From Flavobacterium sp. (GTDB lineage: Bacteria; Bacteroidota; Bacteroidia; Flavobacteriales; Flavobacteriaceae), in the NCBI GenBank assembly GCA_030152225.1, contig JASLHL010000055.1:1-22408 (forward strand): 22,408 nucleotides of DNA, written 5' to 3'. The position numbers and the translations under genes are program-made. Shown here in pieces: positions 14,590 through 22,408 of the stretch (its first letter is position 1; the number at the start of each line of letters is the position of its first letter). The notes under the pieces were generated by a model that had not been told where the DNA came from, ran no database searches, and worked only from the letters and a program-made list of their open reading frames with translations.

Positions 14590-14634
14590 GGAGTAGAGCC
14601 AAAAAAAAGCTACTCCAATTGGAGTAGCTTTTTT
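14590..14634 (-). terminator. Terminator of ccsBA, with a competing third arm
   Basis: Stem AAAAAAGCTACTCC (14603-14616) pairs with GGAGTAGCTTTTTT (14621-14634), loop AATT. On the minus strand it is followed by eight Ts; on the + strand it also has a T-run, so it may work both ways. A third copy of GGAGTAG at 14590-14596 can pair with the same CTACTCC arm (14610-14616), giving two mutually exclusive hairpins. Confidence 0.88.
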
Positions 14635-14653
14635 ATTTATTTTGAAAATATAC

Positions 14654-17600
14654 TTATTTTTTCAAGTGTTTTCTGTACTGAATAAAGGATAAGATACTCA
14701 GTAGGGAAACAAATCCAATAGACCACCAAATAATGGTTGGTGTAATTACCTTGTCTCCAGATGCATAGGAGTGTAAGCCACTTAAGTAGAAGTTTACGCC
14801 GAAATAGGTCATCATAATGGCATAGAAAGCTACGACGCTAAATACGTTGTATAACCAAGTACCACGCATTGCTGGAACCAAACGAGCGTGAATAACAAAA
14901 GCGTACACCATGATACTGATTAGGGCCCAAGTTTCTTTCGGGTCCCATCCCCAGTAGCGTCCCCAGCTTTCGTTAGCCCATTGACCACCTAAGAAGTTTC
15001 CTATTGTCAATAGAACTAAACCTACGGTTAGTGCCATCTCATTGATATAGGTTAGTTCTTTGATGTTGAGGTCCATTTTCTTTTTGTTCTTGCTGTTGGT
15101 TAAAATCATCAAGATTAAGGCAACAATTCCTAGAATCATCCCCAATGTAAACGGACCGTAACTTGCTACGATAATCGCTACGTGGATAATTAACCAGTAG
15201 GAATCTAAAACGGGCTGTAAGTTAGAAATTGCTGGATCCATATAATTTAAATGGGCAGCCCATAAAATCATTCCTGTAACGAAAGCCGTTGAAGCGATTG
15301 TCAATTCTGATTTTTTACCAAAATACAAACCAAATAGCGTAGTTGCCCAAGCCACATAAATCACAGATTCATAGGCATCACTCCAAGGTGCGTGACCCGA
15401 TACATACCAACGTACGGCCAAACCTAAGGTATGAAGTACAAATAAGAATAGCGTTAACCAATGACCTACTTTAATCGCTTTACTCGCCAATTTATTCGGT
15501 TTTAAAATTGTCCAAATAATAAAGACGAACGAGAAAAGAGCTACTAGCATATAGTATTTATACAACGTTTTGAAAATATCGTACTGGTTGTATAAAATTT
15601 CAAATTTAATTTTGTTATCCGAAGGCATGATATTTTTACCATACGAATGCTGGAACGTATTGATGTGTTCTAAATATTCGTCTGCCTTAGTATAATCATT
15701 GGAATTCTTTGCATCAAATAAAGCAGGAACATACATACGAGAAAGGATATTCTTCGTAAAAGTAGAATCCATACCCGTCATACCTGATTCGTTTAGCTCT
15801 AAAGGTGAAATCCATTTATTATTCTCGTGTTTAGGAATAGGGAAGATGGCTAGCATTCTTCCAGTAAAAGCAGCGTTTAACAAGGCTACTTTACCGTCTA
15901 AATCCAAGAAATCTTTTTGAAATTGATTCTTTACGCTCGCGTGGTTTGCCTCGTCTACATATTTTACAATTTTGTAGTTTCCTTTTTCATCAAAAAAGTC
16001 AACGAATGAAGCATGTCTGGTTCCTTTTGGTAAACCTAAAACTTCGGTAATTTTGTCATTCCCTCTTTTCAATTCAATGATTGGAGCGAAGTACCAGAAG
16101 TTAGGTGCCCCTTCCATTTGCTGGGCAACCGTATATTGCGTAATCGATAAGAATACTTGATCGGGCGTTAGGCCTTGGTAATTTTCTTTTTTATACACCT
16201 TTCTCAATAATTCAGAAGAGAAGGTGTTGATGGGTTTCATACGTCCTCCATAATCTTGAATAACCAAAGAACCGAATTTAGCCGCGTGTTCTTTGCTTAC
16301 TGTATTGGCGTGAATGATTGAGTCAATCACAGCCGGATCAGGTTTGGCTGGTGCGTGCATGTGTTGAGCCGAAGCGCCAACAGTGAAGAAAAGAACAAGT
16401 AGCGTCAACATAGAAGCTTTCTTCTCTCTAACTTTGTTTAATTTGCGTTTTAAGTCTGCAAAACGAGAGTTTTTATCAAATAAGATCCAAATTAAACCGA
16501 CGTATAAAAAGAAGTATCCGATATACGTGATCCAAGTTCCCCAGAAATCGTGGTTTACCGATAAGATTGTTCCTTTTTCATCTGGGTCAAATTGCGCTTG
16601 AAAGAAGCGGTAGCCTTGATAATCTAAGATATTGTTCATGTAAATACGAGCGTCAAAAGAAGTATCTCCGTCTAATACCGTTACTTGACTTTCAAAAGCA
16701 GAGTAGCTTTTTTCAGTTCCAGGGTATTTATCCGCGATAAATTTGTTTAAGTGAATTTGGAAAGGCGTAGTATATACCTTACTTCCGTAGATCAATGTAA
16801 ATTCAAGATCACCTAGTTCAATGGCTTGTGGTTCACCCATTCGACCTGCTTTTCCTTTCAAAACAACGTCTTTCTCTAAACCTTGAGAACGTACTGTTAC
16901 CACTAAGGCATCTGCGGTCATTTGGTCTTTGAAATCACCATTAGAAACCACTGTTGTTTTTCCTTTCATCGGCAATTCAGGCAATACAAATTGTGTACCA
17001 GCCATCGTATAGAGTGAACGGAAGTTTAAGGGTGCTTTTTCGTTGGCTGTTACGCTTCCTGTAGATTGATCAGCCATCACCATATAATTTCCTTCAAATG
17101 GTGAATCAATAAAGAATTCGCCATTTTCGGAAGAGATATTAATAGCACCTTCTGTTGGAGCATTGTAACCGAATAAAATCCCGTGAATACTTGCGGCTTT
17201 TCCTTCTTCTAAGTAGTGTTCATGGCGTTCACCATCCCCTGATTCAACTAATTTTAAAAAGTTGGTACCATTGGGATCTGCTTCGATTACCTCTTCAGCA
17301 GCCATGATAAAATCTTTGTATTCAACTTCAAACGGAATACCGTTGAAGTCTTTTTTCATTTTGAAATGATTATCAGTTACTTGCGAGAAGTATTGATCCA
17401 TTTCAAAAGTACGTCTTCTTGTTTCTCCTTCATATTCTCCATCGGCCATCACAGTTAAGAAGGTTTTATCCGAAAAGATGCTGTCAGCCGTTTCGCCTTC
17501 GCGAATAGGCATCATGCCTTCAAAGCTAATGTATCTTGTGATAAATGCTCCAATCATAATCAAAATAAAGGCAGCATGTAGCATAAAGGTAGACCATTTT

Positions 17601-17824
17601 TCTTTGGATAGTAAACGGTAGCGTTTGATATTTCCGATAAAGTTAATCAGGAAGATAAACATGATGATCTCAAACCATTTGGTATTGTAAATAAGAATCC
17701 GAGCGGTTGTCGTGTTGTAGCGATCCTCAATAAAAGTTCCCAGGGCAAGGGCTACTGCAAATACGATGAAAAGAACAGCCATTAGTCGGGTTGAGGAAAA
17801 AAAAGATATAATTTTTTTATCCAT
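14654..17824 (-). CDS. ccsBA: Fused ResB-CcsA cytochrome c assembly protein (System II)
   Basis: 1056 residues. It exports haem and attaches it to apocytochrome c outside the inner membrane. The N-terminal ResB/CcsB half has helices at 13-30, 50-63 and 80-97 with His83, a large periplasmic domain (100-428) and a helix at 430-449. After a basic linker comes a second hydrophobic stretch, residues 472-486, ending GASAQ like an internal signal peptide, then a further soluble domain (487-750). The CcsA half has several helices and the haem-handling WWD motif WGRYWGWDPKE (954-964). His83, His881, His979 and His1018 occur in the settings and spacing of the four conserved histidines of CcsBA fusions. 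It replaces two separate genes; the fusion is usual in Bacteroidota. It is transcribed alone, and no thiol-reducing partner (ResA/CcdA) lies beside it. Confidence 0.95.
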   Translation of the reverse strand: MDKKIISFFSSTRLMAVLFIVFAVALALGTFIEDRYNTTTARILIYNTKWFEIIMFIFLINFIGNIKRYRLLSKEKWSTFMLHAAFILIMIGAFITRYISFEGMMPIREGETADSIFSDKTFLTVMADGEYEGETRRRTFEMDQYFSQVTDNHFKMKKDFNGIPFEVEYKDFIMAAEEVIEADPNGTNFLKLVESGDGERHEHYLEEGKAASIHGILFGYNAPTEGAINISSENGEFFIDSPFEGNYMVMADQSTGSVTANEKAPLNFRSLYTMAGTQFVLPELPMKGKTTVVSNGDFKDQMTADALVVTVRSQGLEKDVVLKGKAGRMGEPQAIELGDLEFTLIYGSKVYTTPFQIHLNKFIADKYPGTEKSYSAFESQVTVLDGDTSFDARIYMNNILDYQGYRFFQAQFDPDEKGTILSVNHDFWGTWITYIGYFFLYVGLIWILFDKNSRFADLKRKLNKVREKKASMLTLLVLFFTVGASAQHMHAPAKPDPAVIDSIIHANTVSKEHAAKFGSLVIQDYGGRMKPINTFSSELLRKVYKKENYQGLTPDQVFLSITQYTVAQQMEGAPNFWYFAPIIELKRGNDKITEVLGLPKGTRHASFVDFFDEKGNYKIVKYVDEANHASVKNQFQKDFLDLDGKVALLNAAFTGRMLAIFPIPKHENNKWISPLELNESGMTGMDSTFTKNILSRMYVPALFDAKNSNDYTKADEYLEHINTFQHSYGKNIMPSDNKIKFEILYNQYDIFKTLYKYYMLVALFSFVFIIWTILKPNKLASKAIKVGHWLTLFLFVLHTLGLAVRWYVSGHAPWSDAYESVIYVAWATTLFGLYFGKKSELTIASTAFVTGMILWAAHLNYMDPAISNLQPVLDSYWLIIHVAIIVASYGPFTLGMILGIVALILMILTNSKNKKKMDLNIKELTYINEMALTVGLVLLTIGNFLGGQWANESWGRYWGWDPKETWALISIMVYAFVIHARLVPAMRGTWLYNVFSVVAFYAIMMTYFGVNFYLSGLHSYASGDKVITPTIIWWSIGFVSLLSILSFIQYRKHLKK

Positions 17825-17855
17825 GAGTTGTTGATACGTTGTTTTTATAATGGAA

Positions 17856-17863
17856 CAAAAATA
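17856..17863 (-). promoter_or_regulatory. Candidate -7 box of ccsBA
   Basis: Minus-strand TATTTTTG, identical to the -7 boxes of glnN and the hybrid kinase, 31 bp before the ATG. No TTG at the -33 distance. Confidence 0.5.
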
Positions 17864-17941
17864 ACCAAAAAGCCCAGTAAACGGGTATATTTAACTTATT
17901 ATTTAGGAATGAAAATAACTTTTTTTATGCGTAAAAAAAAC

Positions 17942-17949
17942 TAAATTTG
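17942..17949 (+). promoter_or_regulatory. Candidate -7 box of the aminotransferase gene
   Basis: TAAATTTG matches TAnnTTTG, 83 bp before the ATG. A T-run near 17921 sits where the -33 box would be, but there is no TTG. Divergent from the ccsBA -7 box 78 bp away. Confidence 0.45.
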
Positions 17950-18032
17950 CAAAGATCTTTACCTCATTTGATCGATGATTAAAAAATCAACAAGGATTGG
18001 TCGCTATTTAGTGAATTAATAAAAAATTAACC

Positions 18033-19232
18033 ATGCCAAAAATCTCTCAAAAAGGCATCCAAATGCCTGAGTCTCCGATTAGAAAATTGGTTCCTTTTGC
18101 TGAAAAAGCGAAACAAAAAGGACATCATGTTTATCATTTAAACATTGGTCAACCTGATATTAAAACTCCAGTAGACGCTTTGCAAGCGGTAAAAGATGCT
18201 GATATTAAAGTATTAGAATATAGCCACTCTGCAGGTTTTGAAAGCTATAGAGTGAAATTGGCAAAGTACTATCAAGCGCATCAAATTGATGTGAATGCAC
18301 AAGATATCATTATCACAACTGGTGGTTCAGAAGCGTTGATGTTTGCTTTGGGAAGTACTATGGATGCAGGAGATGAAATTATTATTCCTGAGCCATTTTA
18401 TGCCAACTACAATGGATTTTCAACGTCGAATGGCGTGACTATCGTTCCAGTGATGTCAACCATTGATACCGGATTTGCCTTACCTGCGATCGCTGAATTT
18501 GAAAAATTAATTACACCAAAAACAAAAGCAATCTTAATTTGTAATCCAGGAAACCCAACCGGATATTTATATTCGAGAGAAGAAATGGAGCAATTAGCCG
18601 CTTTGGTGATCAAACACGATTTGTTTTTAATTGCCGATGAGGTTTACCGCGAATTTGCGTATGATGGATTCAAACACATCTCTGTGATGAGCTTCCCTGA
18701 ATTAGCTAATCACGCGATTATGATCGATTCAGTATCAAAACGCTACAGTATGTGTGGTGCGCGTATTGGTTGTATTGTATCTAAAAATGCTGAGTTGATG
18801 GGTGCAGCGATGAAGTTTGCACAAGCGAGACTTTCTCCACCTACTTTTGAGCAAATTGCTGCAGAAGCTGCCTTGGATACTCCGCAATCGTATTTTGATG
18901 AGGTAATCACAGAATACAAAGAGCGTCGCGATGTTTTCATCAAAGCGTTGCAAGAAATCGATGGAGTAGAAGTAACAGTGCCAAATGGTTCGTTCTACTG
19001 CGTGGCTAAATTTCCAGTAAAAGATGCGGATAGTTTTGCGAAATGGTTGTTGGAAGAGTATGACTTAAATGGTGATACCGTTATGATTGCTCCAGCAGCT
19101 GGATTCTATTCTACACCAGGTGTTGGATTAAATGAAGCCCGTATGGCTTATGTATTGAAAAAAGAAGATTTGATTCGCTCAGCAGAAGTTTTGAAAGAAG
19201 CTTTAAAAGTATATCAAACGATCGAGAAATAA
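18033..19232 (+). CDS. Class I PLP-dependent aminotransferase
   Basis: 399 residues, normal for fold-type I aspartate-aminotransferase relatives. Visible signatures: LNIGQPDIKTP (36-46) at the substrate entry; TTGGSEAL (95-102), which cradles the cofactor phosphate; NPGNPTG (171-177) with Asn174; ADEVY (201-205) with Asp202 binding the pyridine nitrogen and Tyr205; SVSKRYSMCGARIG (233-246) with Schiff-base Lys236 and phosphate-binding Arg244; and Arg370 in NEARMAYV for the substrate carboxylate. It transfers an amino group between an amino acid and 2-oxoglutarate in the cytoplasm. The preferred substrate (aspartate, aromatic, or other) cannot be settled from sequence. It is monocistronic, and the neighbouring genes give no pathway clue. 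The first in-frame ATG is used; a second at Met11 would cut the conserved N-terminus. Confidence 0.95.
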   Translation: MPKISQKGIQMPESPIRKLVPFAEKAKQKGHHVYHLNIGQPDIKTPVDALQAVKDADIKVLEYSHSAGFESYRVKLAKYYQAHQIDVNAQDIIITTGGSEALMFALGSTMDAGDEIIIPEPFYANYNGFSTSNGVTIVPVMSTIDTGFALPAIAEFEKLITPKTKAILICNPGNPTGYLYSREEMEQLAALVIKHDLFLIADEVYREFAYDGFKHISVMSFPELANHAIMIDSVSKRYSMCGARIGCIVSKNAELMGAAMKFAQARLSPPTFEQIAAEAALDTPQSYFDEVITEYKERRDVFIKALQEIDGVEVTVPNGSFYCVAKFPVKDADSFAKWLLEEYDLNGDTVMIAPAAGFYSTPGVGLNEARMAYVLKKEDLIRSAEVLKEALKVYQTIEK

Positions 19233-19255
19233 ACGAGTACACGTACCGAAAAAGT

Positions 19256-19284
19256 AAACCACGCCCCCAAGGCGTGGTTTTTTT
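19256..19284 (+). terminator. Terminator of the aminotransferase gene
   Basis: A perfect 10-bp GC-rich stem AAACCACGCC/GGCGTGGTTT (19256-19265, 19271-19280), loop CCCAA, then Ts. It begins 23 bp after the stop codon. Confidence 0.93.
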
Positions 19285-20051
19285 ATTTCCTCCATTTATC
19301 AAAAACGAAAATGGTCTTCTTTTCTTCGGGGAATAAAAAAAGACTTCCCTCAGGTATATTGTTTTATTCTATACTAGAAGAATAGATACATGTTTTTCTT
19401 GACTTCTCTTTTTTCTAGTTTTTTACTTTCCGATTGAGATAAGGTGGAAAATACCAAAATATAAGGCTCAAAACAGGAAAAATATTTTTTTAAATCGCAT
19501 ATAGGCGTTGTGCTTCATTTTTTTACCCTTTAAGGTGTATTGTGTAGAAAAAGAATAAAAAGTGTCTTAGCGTTGATTTATGAGAGGCTTTTTCTTGGGA
19601 TAATTGTTCGCTCGCATTAAATTAATAATTGGAACTAACGTGTGTTTTTTTAATGTTTGATTCTGAAAAATGTGTTAAGAATAATTCGGGAGATAAAGTT
19701 TAGCTAGATTCTCAGTGTAGGTGGTTTTTTTTTGATTTTTTTATAATTCGGCTAGGAAGTACAGGTTTAAAACTAAGCTTTTGATACATGAAACACGAGT
19801 ATGAGTTTGAATTCTATGATTTTTATCAGGTTTGAGTGCTTTTTTTGACGTCCGTATAGAAAATGCAACAACTATCTGTTTTGTTTTTATGTAAATTATT
19901 GATTTTAAGTAAGTTGTGTTTGATTCATTTTGTTGGTTTGTCGTGCGTTCTAATAATTTGAAACCTAAGGTGGGGATATATTACGGACTTTTGGCAAAAC
20001 TATTAGGGAGAGCAATTTCATGAATAATAAGGTTGTTCGCTCAAGGAAATT
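19285..20051. other. 767-bp gene-free region before the lectin protein gene
   Basis: AT-rich, with stops in all frames and no ORF that looks coding. A weak inverted repeat TATTCT/AGAATA lies near 19370-19390. A poor promoter candidate for the lectin gene is TTG at 19933-19935 with TAATTTG at 19954-19960 (one base short of consensus), which would leave a leader of about 85 nt. An 11-codon ORF ends at the lectin start. The length is unusual in this compact window, but I see no gene remnant or RNA that I could name. Confidence 0.4.
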
Positions 20052-20055
20052 ATGA
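20020..20055 (+). other. Possible 11-codon leader ORF overlapping the lectin gene start
   Basis: ATG at 20020 opens a reading frame encoding MNNKVVRSRKL and stopping at TGA 20053-20055. It shares four bases (ATGA) with the lectin ATG at 20052. Such overlaps can couple translation, but an ORF this short easily arises by chance. No other support. Confidence 0.2.
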
Positions 20056-22408
20056 AAAAAAGAAACATGAATAAAAAGGTACTATTACAAGTTTTGATGA
20101 TCGCTTTACTGTTCTTAGGGATAGGGAGTAAGTCGTACGCGCAATTCTTGGTGAGTGAAAATTTCCGAAGCAAGGAGGTTGGAAATAATATTGTTTTAGG
20201 AACAGGTTATAATAATCATAAAGCCTATTTGACTGCTGCTACGAAGAAAAACGGCAATTTTATAGATAAAGATAATGAGGGTTGGTTGCGTTTAACAGAA
20301 GCGGAAGGAGACCGAAGTGGTTATGCGTTTATTGATGAAGCTTTTCCATCAAGACTTGGGGTGTTCATTGATTTTGAATACAAGACTTGGGGAGGTAGTC
20401 ATGCAGATGGTATTAGTGTATTTCTTTTTGACGGAACAATTGATCGCACTACTTTTCGCGTAGGAGGATATGGAGGATCTTTAAGTTATGCTCCACGTGT
20501 TAATAAAGATAGATGGGGACGCGTGACTGAAAATATAAAAGGATTAAAAGGTGGGTACTTAGGATTAGGTATTGATGAATTTGGAAACTTTGCTACAGAC
20601 TCAGAAGATAAGCATGGGAATCAGAATCGCACACCGAATCAATTTACCCTACGTGGTCATACGGTAGAAAATGCTAACTCTAGCGTGAATTCAAATAAGA
20701 TGTTGAAGACGGCTTCATCCGGTACACGTATTGATTATGGATCATCGACGTCAACACGTCCGACAGATAGTCAATATTATAGACGCGTACAGATTGAGAT
20801 GAACAAAAATACAACGACAGGTAAATATGATATCGTTGTGCGTTGGGCCACTACAGTTGGAGGACAATTTACGGATGTATTTACCTATAGTTACGATCAA
20901 GTGCCACCGGCATTCTTTAAGCTAGGTTTTGGAGCCTCAACAGGTGGAAGTACAAATTACCATGAGATCCGCAATTTGTTTGCTACTACACCAGGTGGAG
21001 TAGTAGTGCAGAAAACTGTAGATAAAACTATGGCCAATGTTGGAGAGGATTTAACTTATACCATCGATATCAAAGGACAAAACGTAGAAACGTTGCAATT
21101 CAAATTGAATGATGACTTAGCGGCAATTAGCGAGTTTTTTGAAGTGACTTCTATCACAGCATCAAATAATGGTCATACAGGGACATCAATTGATATTCCT
21201 AGAAACAGTACTACATTGAATAATATCAATGTAACCTTAAGTCGTTTAGCTACAGCTACTATTACGATTAAAGGAAAAGTGAAAAAAGCACAACAAAATG
21301 GTTTATTAAAAAATACAGCTACGATTGTAAAAAGTAGCTTACCTACTAAAATACAAAATCTTGTATCTGATGATCAGTTAACTTCGACTGTATCTACTCA
21401 AGTTATTGATCCTAATTTCTGTGGTTGTCCTGAAGGCGCCATTCAGGTTAGAAGTTCAGATGGTTCACAAACATTAACTGGAGGTAATGTATACTGCGTT
21501 ACAGGGGAAGTTTCTATTATTGGCGACTTGAAAATAGAACAAGGAGCAGCGTTGTACGTTCAGTCTGACGCAAAATTAATGGTAAATGGAACTTATACGC
21601 AAAGTGGCGGTGTTGTTAGTATCTGTCCGAAAGGAGGGATCGAATTGACAGGATCTGCGATGATTGGACAGGGAGCGACTGGTGATGTTAAGATTATTAT
21701 GAAAGAGAATAGTTATTTTACTATTACAGGAGCTATGCTGCAATTTGAGCCTACAAATGGAAAAGTTAATATTGAAATGAACGATTATTCGATTGTAGAA
21801 ATTTGTGCTACTTTTCAACAGAATGCAACATCTTATCCACTAGTAAAATATGTAGGAAAAGGACAATATAAGTCTTATTTTATTGTAAAAGCACAAGCAA
21901 GTGGCGGAGAAGACAGTATATTGACAACTTCAGATCAAGTGAATGTGATTGCGATGGATTCGGTTACTGGCTTAAATATGGGGCCGAGTTATTGTGGACC
22001 TAATGCTAAGGCAAGTACATGTTCTTTTTGGCCAGCAGGCTTAACTGATGCAGTGGCAGGAGTAAAATGTAAGCAAGCAGAAGGTCTAATTGATCGCACT
22101 AAACCAGTAGGTCCTGAGTTTTGTGAGTATGATGGAGATAAGTTCATCTCTGGTTACCATTCCACTATTATTAAAACAGCAACTGGATTCCAGATTTTTG
22201 GAGAGCAAACAAAACCTAGTGGGGGAACAAATGATCATTTCTTAGAGCCTACGGATATGACTTTTGCAAATGGATTCCATTATAAAGGAAGTCCTTTAAT
22301 GGCGACGATGAGCTCTAAATACTATGGAAATAATCAGTTCTTTCTTTTAACTACAGGTGGACTTTATGGATGGGGTACTAGTATCACGGATTATAAGCTT
22401 AAAAATGC
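20052..22408 (+). CDS. Large exported L-type-lectin/DUF11-like surface protein, 3' end missing
   Basis: Open from ATG 20052 (alternative Met6 at 20067) to the window edge: 785 codons without a stop. The basic start and hydrophobic stretch end SYAQ (cleavage before about residue 31), a Sec signal peptide. Residues 32-312 fit a legume-type (L-type) lectin beta-sandwich: the ADGISVFLFDG strand (118-128), GGYLGLGIDEFGN (167-179) with acidic and Asn residues at the metal-site position, and a closing strand YHEIRNLF (303-310). From about 317, VVVQKTVDKTMANVGEDLTY starts a DUF11-like beta domain to about 430. Then comes CGCPEGAIQVR (near 458) and a Gly/Val-rich beta region resembling stacked-strand surface repeats. 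The last residues, FFLLTTGGLYGWGTS, resemble an RCC1-type blade. The missing part may hold more repeats and a secretion-sorting tail. A carbohydrate-binding adhesin is likely by family; the ligand is unknown. Confidence 0.85.
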   Translation, partial: MKKRNMNKKVLLQVLMIALLFLGIGSKSYAQFLVSENFRSKEVGNNIVLGTGYNNHKAYLTAATKKNGNFIDKDNEGWLRLTEAEGDRSGYAFIDEAFPSRLGVFIDFEYKTWGGSHADGISVFLFDGTIDRTTFRVGGYGGSLSYAPRVNKDRWGRVTENIKGLKGGYLGLGIDEFGNFATDSEDKHGNQNRTPNQFTLRGHTVENANSSVNSNKMLKTASSGTRIDYGSSTSTRPTDSQYYRRVQIEMNKNTTTGKYDIVVRWATTVGGQFTDVFTYSYDQVPPAFFKLGFGASTGGSTNYHEIRNLFATTPGGVVVQKTVDKTMANVGEDLTYTIDIKGQNVETLQFKLNDDLAAISEFFEVTSITASNNGHTGTSIDIPRNSTTLNNINVTLSRLATATITIKGKVKKAQQNGLLKNTATIVKSSLPTKIQNLVSDDQLTSTVSTQVIDPNFCGCPEGAIQVRSSDGSQTLTGGNVYCVTGEVSIIGDLKIEQGAALYVQSDAKLMVNGTYTQSGGVVSICPKGGIELTGSAMIGQGATGDVKIIMKENSYFTITGAMLQFEPTNGKVNIEMNDYSIVEICATFQQNATSYPLVKYVGKGQYKSYFIVKAQASGGEDSILTTSDQVNVIAMDSVTGLNMGPSYCGPNAKASTCSFWPAGLTDAVAGVKCKQAEGLIDRTKPVGPEFCEYDGDKFISGYHSTIIKTATGFQIFGEQTKPSGGTNDHFLEPTDMTFANGFHYKGSPLMATMSSKYYGNNQFFLLTTGGLYGWGTSITDYKLKN

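Larger units (their letters stand above)
14298..14653. other. Intergenic region between efflux operon and ccsBA
   Basis: 356 bp. The efflux promoter and operator-like site fill the left part, and the ccsBA terminator lies at the right. The part at 14400-14575 is strongly AT-rich without a recognisable motif or ORF. Confidence 0.5.

Noticed and set aside
18735..18953. Two overlapping minus-strand ORFs inside the aminotransferase gene
   Set aside because: Both antisense to conserved active-site codons and without features; shadows.
19300..19345. GTCTT/AAGAC pairing as an extra terminator or RNA element
   Set aside because: Only 5 bp with a loop of about 20 nt; not distinguishable from chance in AT-rich DNA.

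Overview
The window looks like chromosomal DNA from a marine or environmental member of the Bacteroidota, most likely Flavobacteriaceae. A Myroides-like genus is a guess that I could not test. The reasons are the low GC content, Bacteroidota-type promoters (a TAnnTTTG -7 box, in two cases with a TTG about 18-21 bp upstream), no consistent Shine-Dalgarno sequences, a type III glutamine synthetase, a fused ResB-CcsA (System II) cytochrome c assembly protein, a TPR-type hybrid two-component protein ending in an AraC-type DNA-binding domain, and a large L-type-lectin surface protein. I saw no tRNA, rRNA, CRISPR array, insertion sequence or phage gene.

Layout. 1-892 (-): 5' part of a secreted class-3-type lipase, cut by the window edge. 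1088-1795 (-): PAS-LuxR transcription factor. 2227-5112 (-): 961-residue hybrid histidine kinase/response regulator/AraC protein with a periplasmic TPR sensor. 5476-6069 (+): divergent from it, a small lipoprotein with two collagen-like Gly-X-Y tracts. 6363-8549 (+): type III glutamine synthetase behind a near-consensus promoter. 8776-14297 (-): a three-gene operon (outer-membrane factor, lipoprotein adaptor, CzcA/CusA-like RND pump) for a complete heavy-metal-type tripartite efflux system. 14654-17824 (-): fused CcsBA. 18033-19232 (+): class I aminotransferase. 19285-20051: a 767-bp stretch with no convincing gene. 20052-22408 (+): N-terminal 785 residues of a large exported lectin/DUF11-like protein, cut by the window edge.

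How the genes relate. Only the efflux operon is clearly one functional unit. The other genes are single transcription units, most ended by clear hairpin-plus-T-tract terminators. The PAS-LuxR protein and the TPR hybrid protein are regulators, and the latter shares a 363-bp divergent control region with the collagen-like lipoprotein. That region holds two inverted repeats.

The least expected signals are non-coding. (1) A roughly 60-bp dispersed repeat occurs twice in opposite orientation, just 3' of the lipoprotein gene and just 3' of the RND pump gene; the second copy is embedded in degenerate 7-bp repeats that run into the pump's stop codon. (2) A compact operator-like site upstream of the efflux operon has an 11-bp perfect inverted repeat enclosing two 8-bp direct repeats at an 11-bp period. 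(3) Twin 12-bp AAAACAGGGGGT boxes flank the glutamine synthetase promoter 53 bp apart. I did not find a clear new multi-gene system; the best candidates for something undescribed are these non-coding elements.
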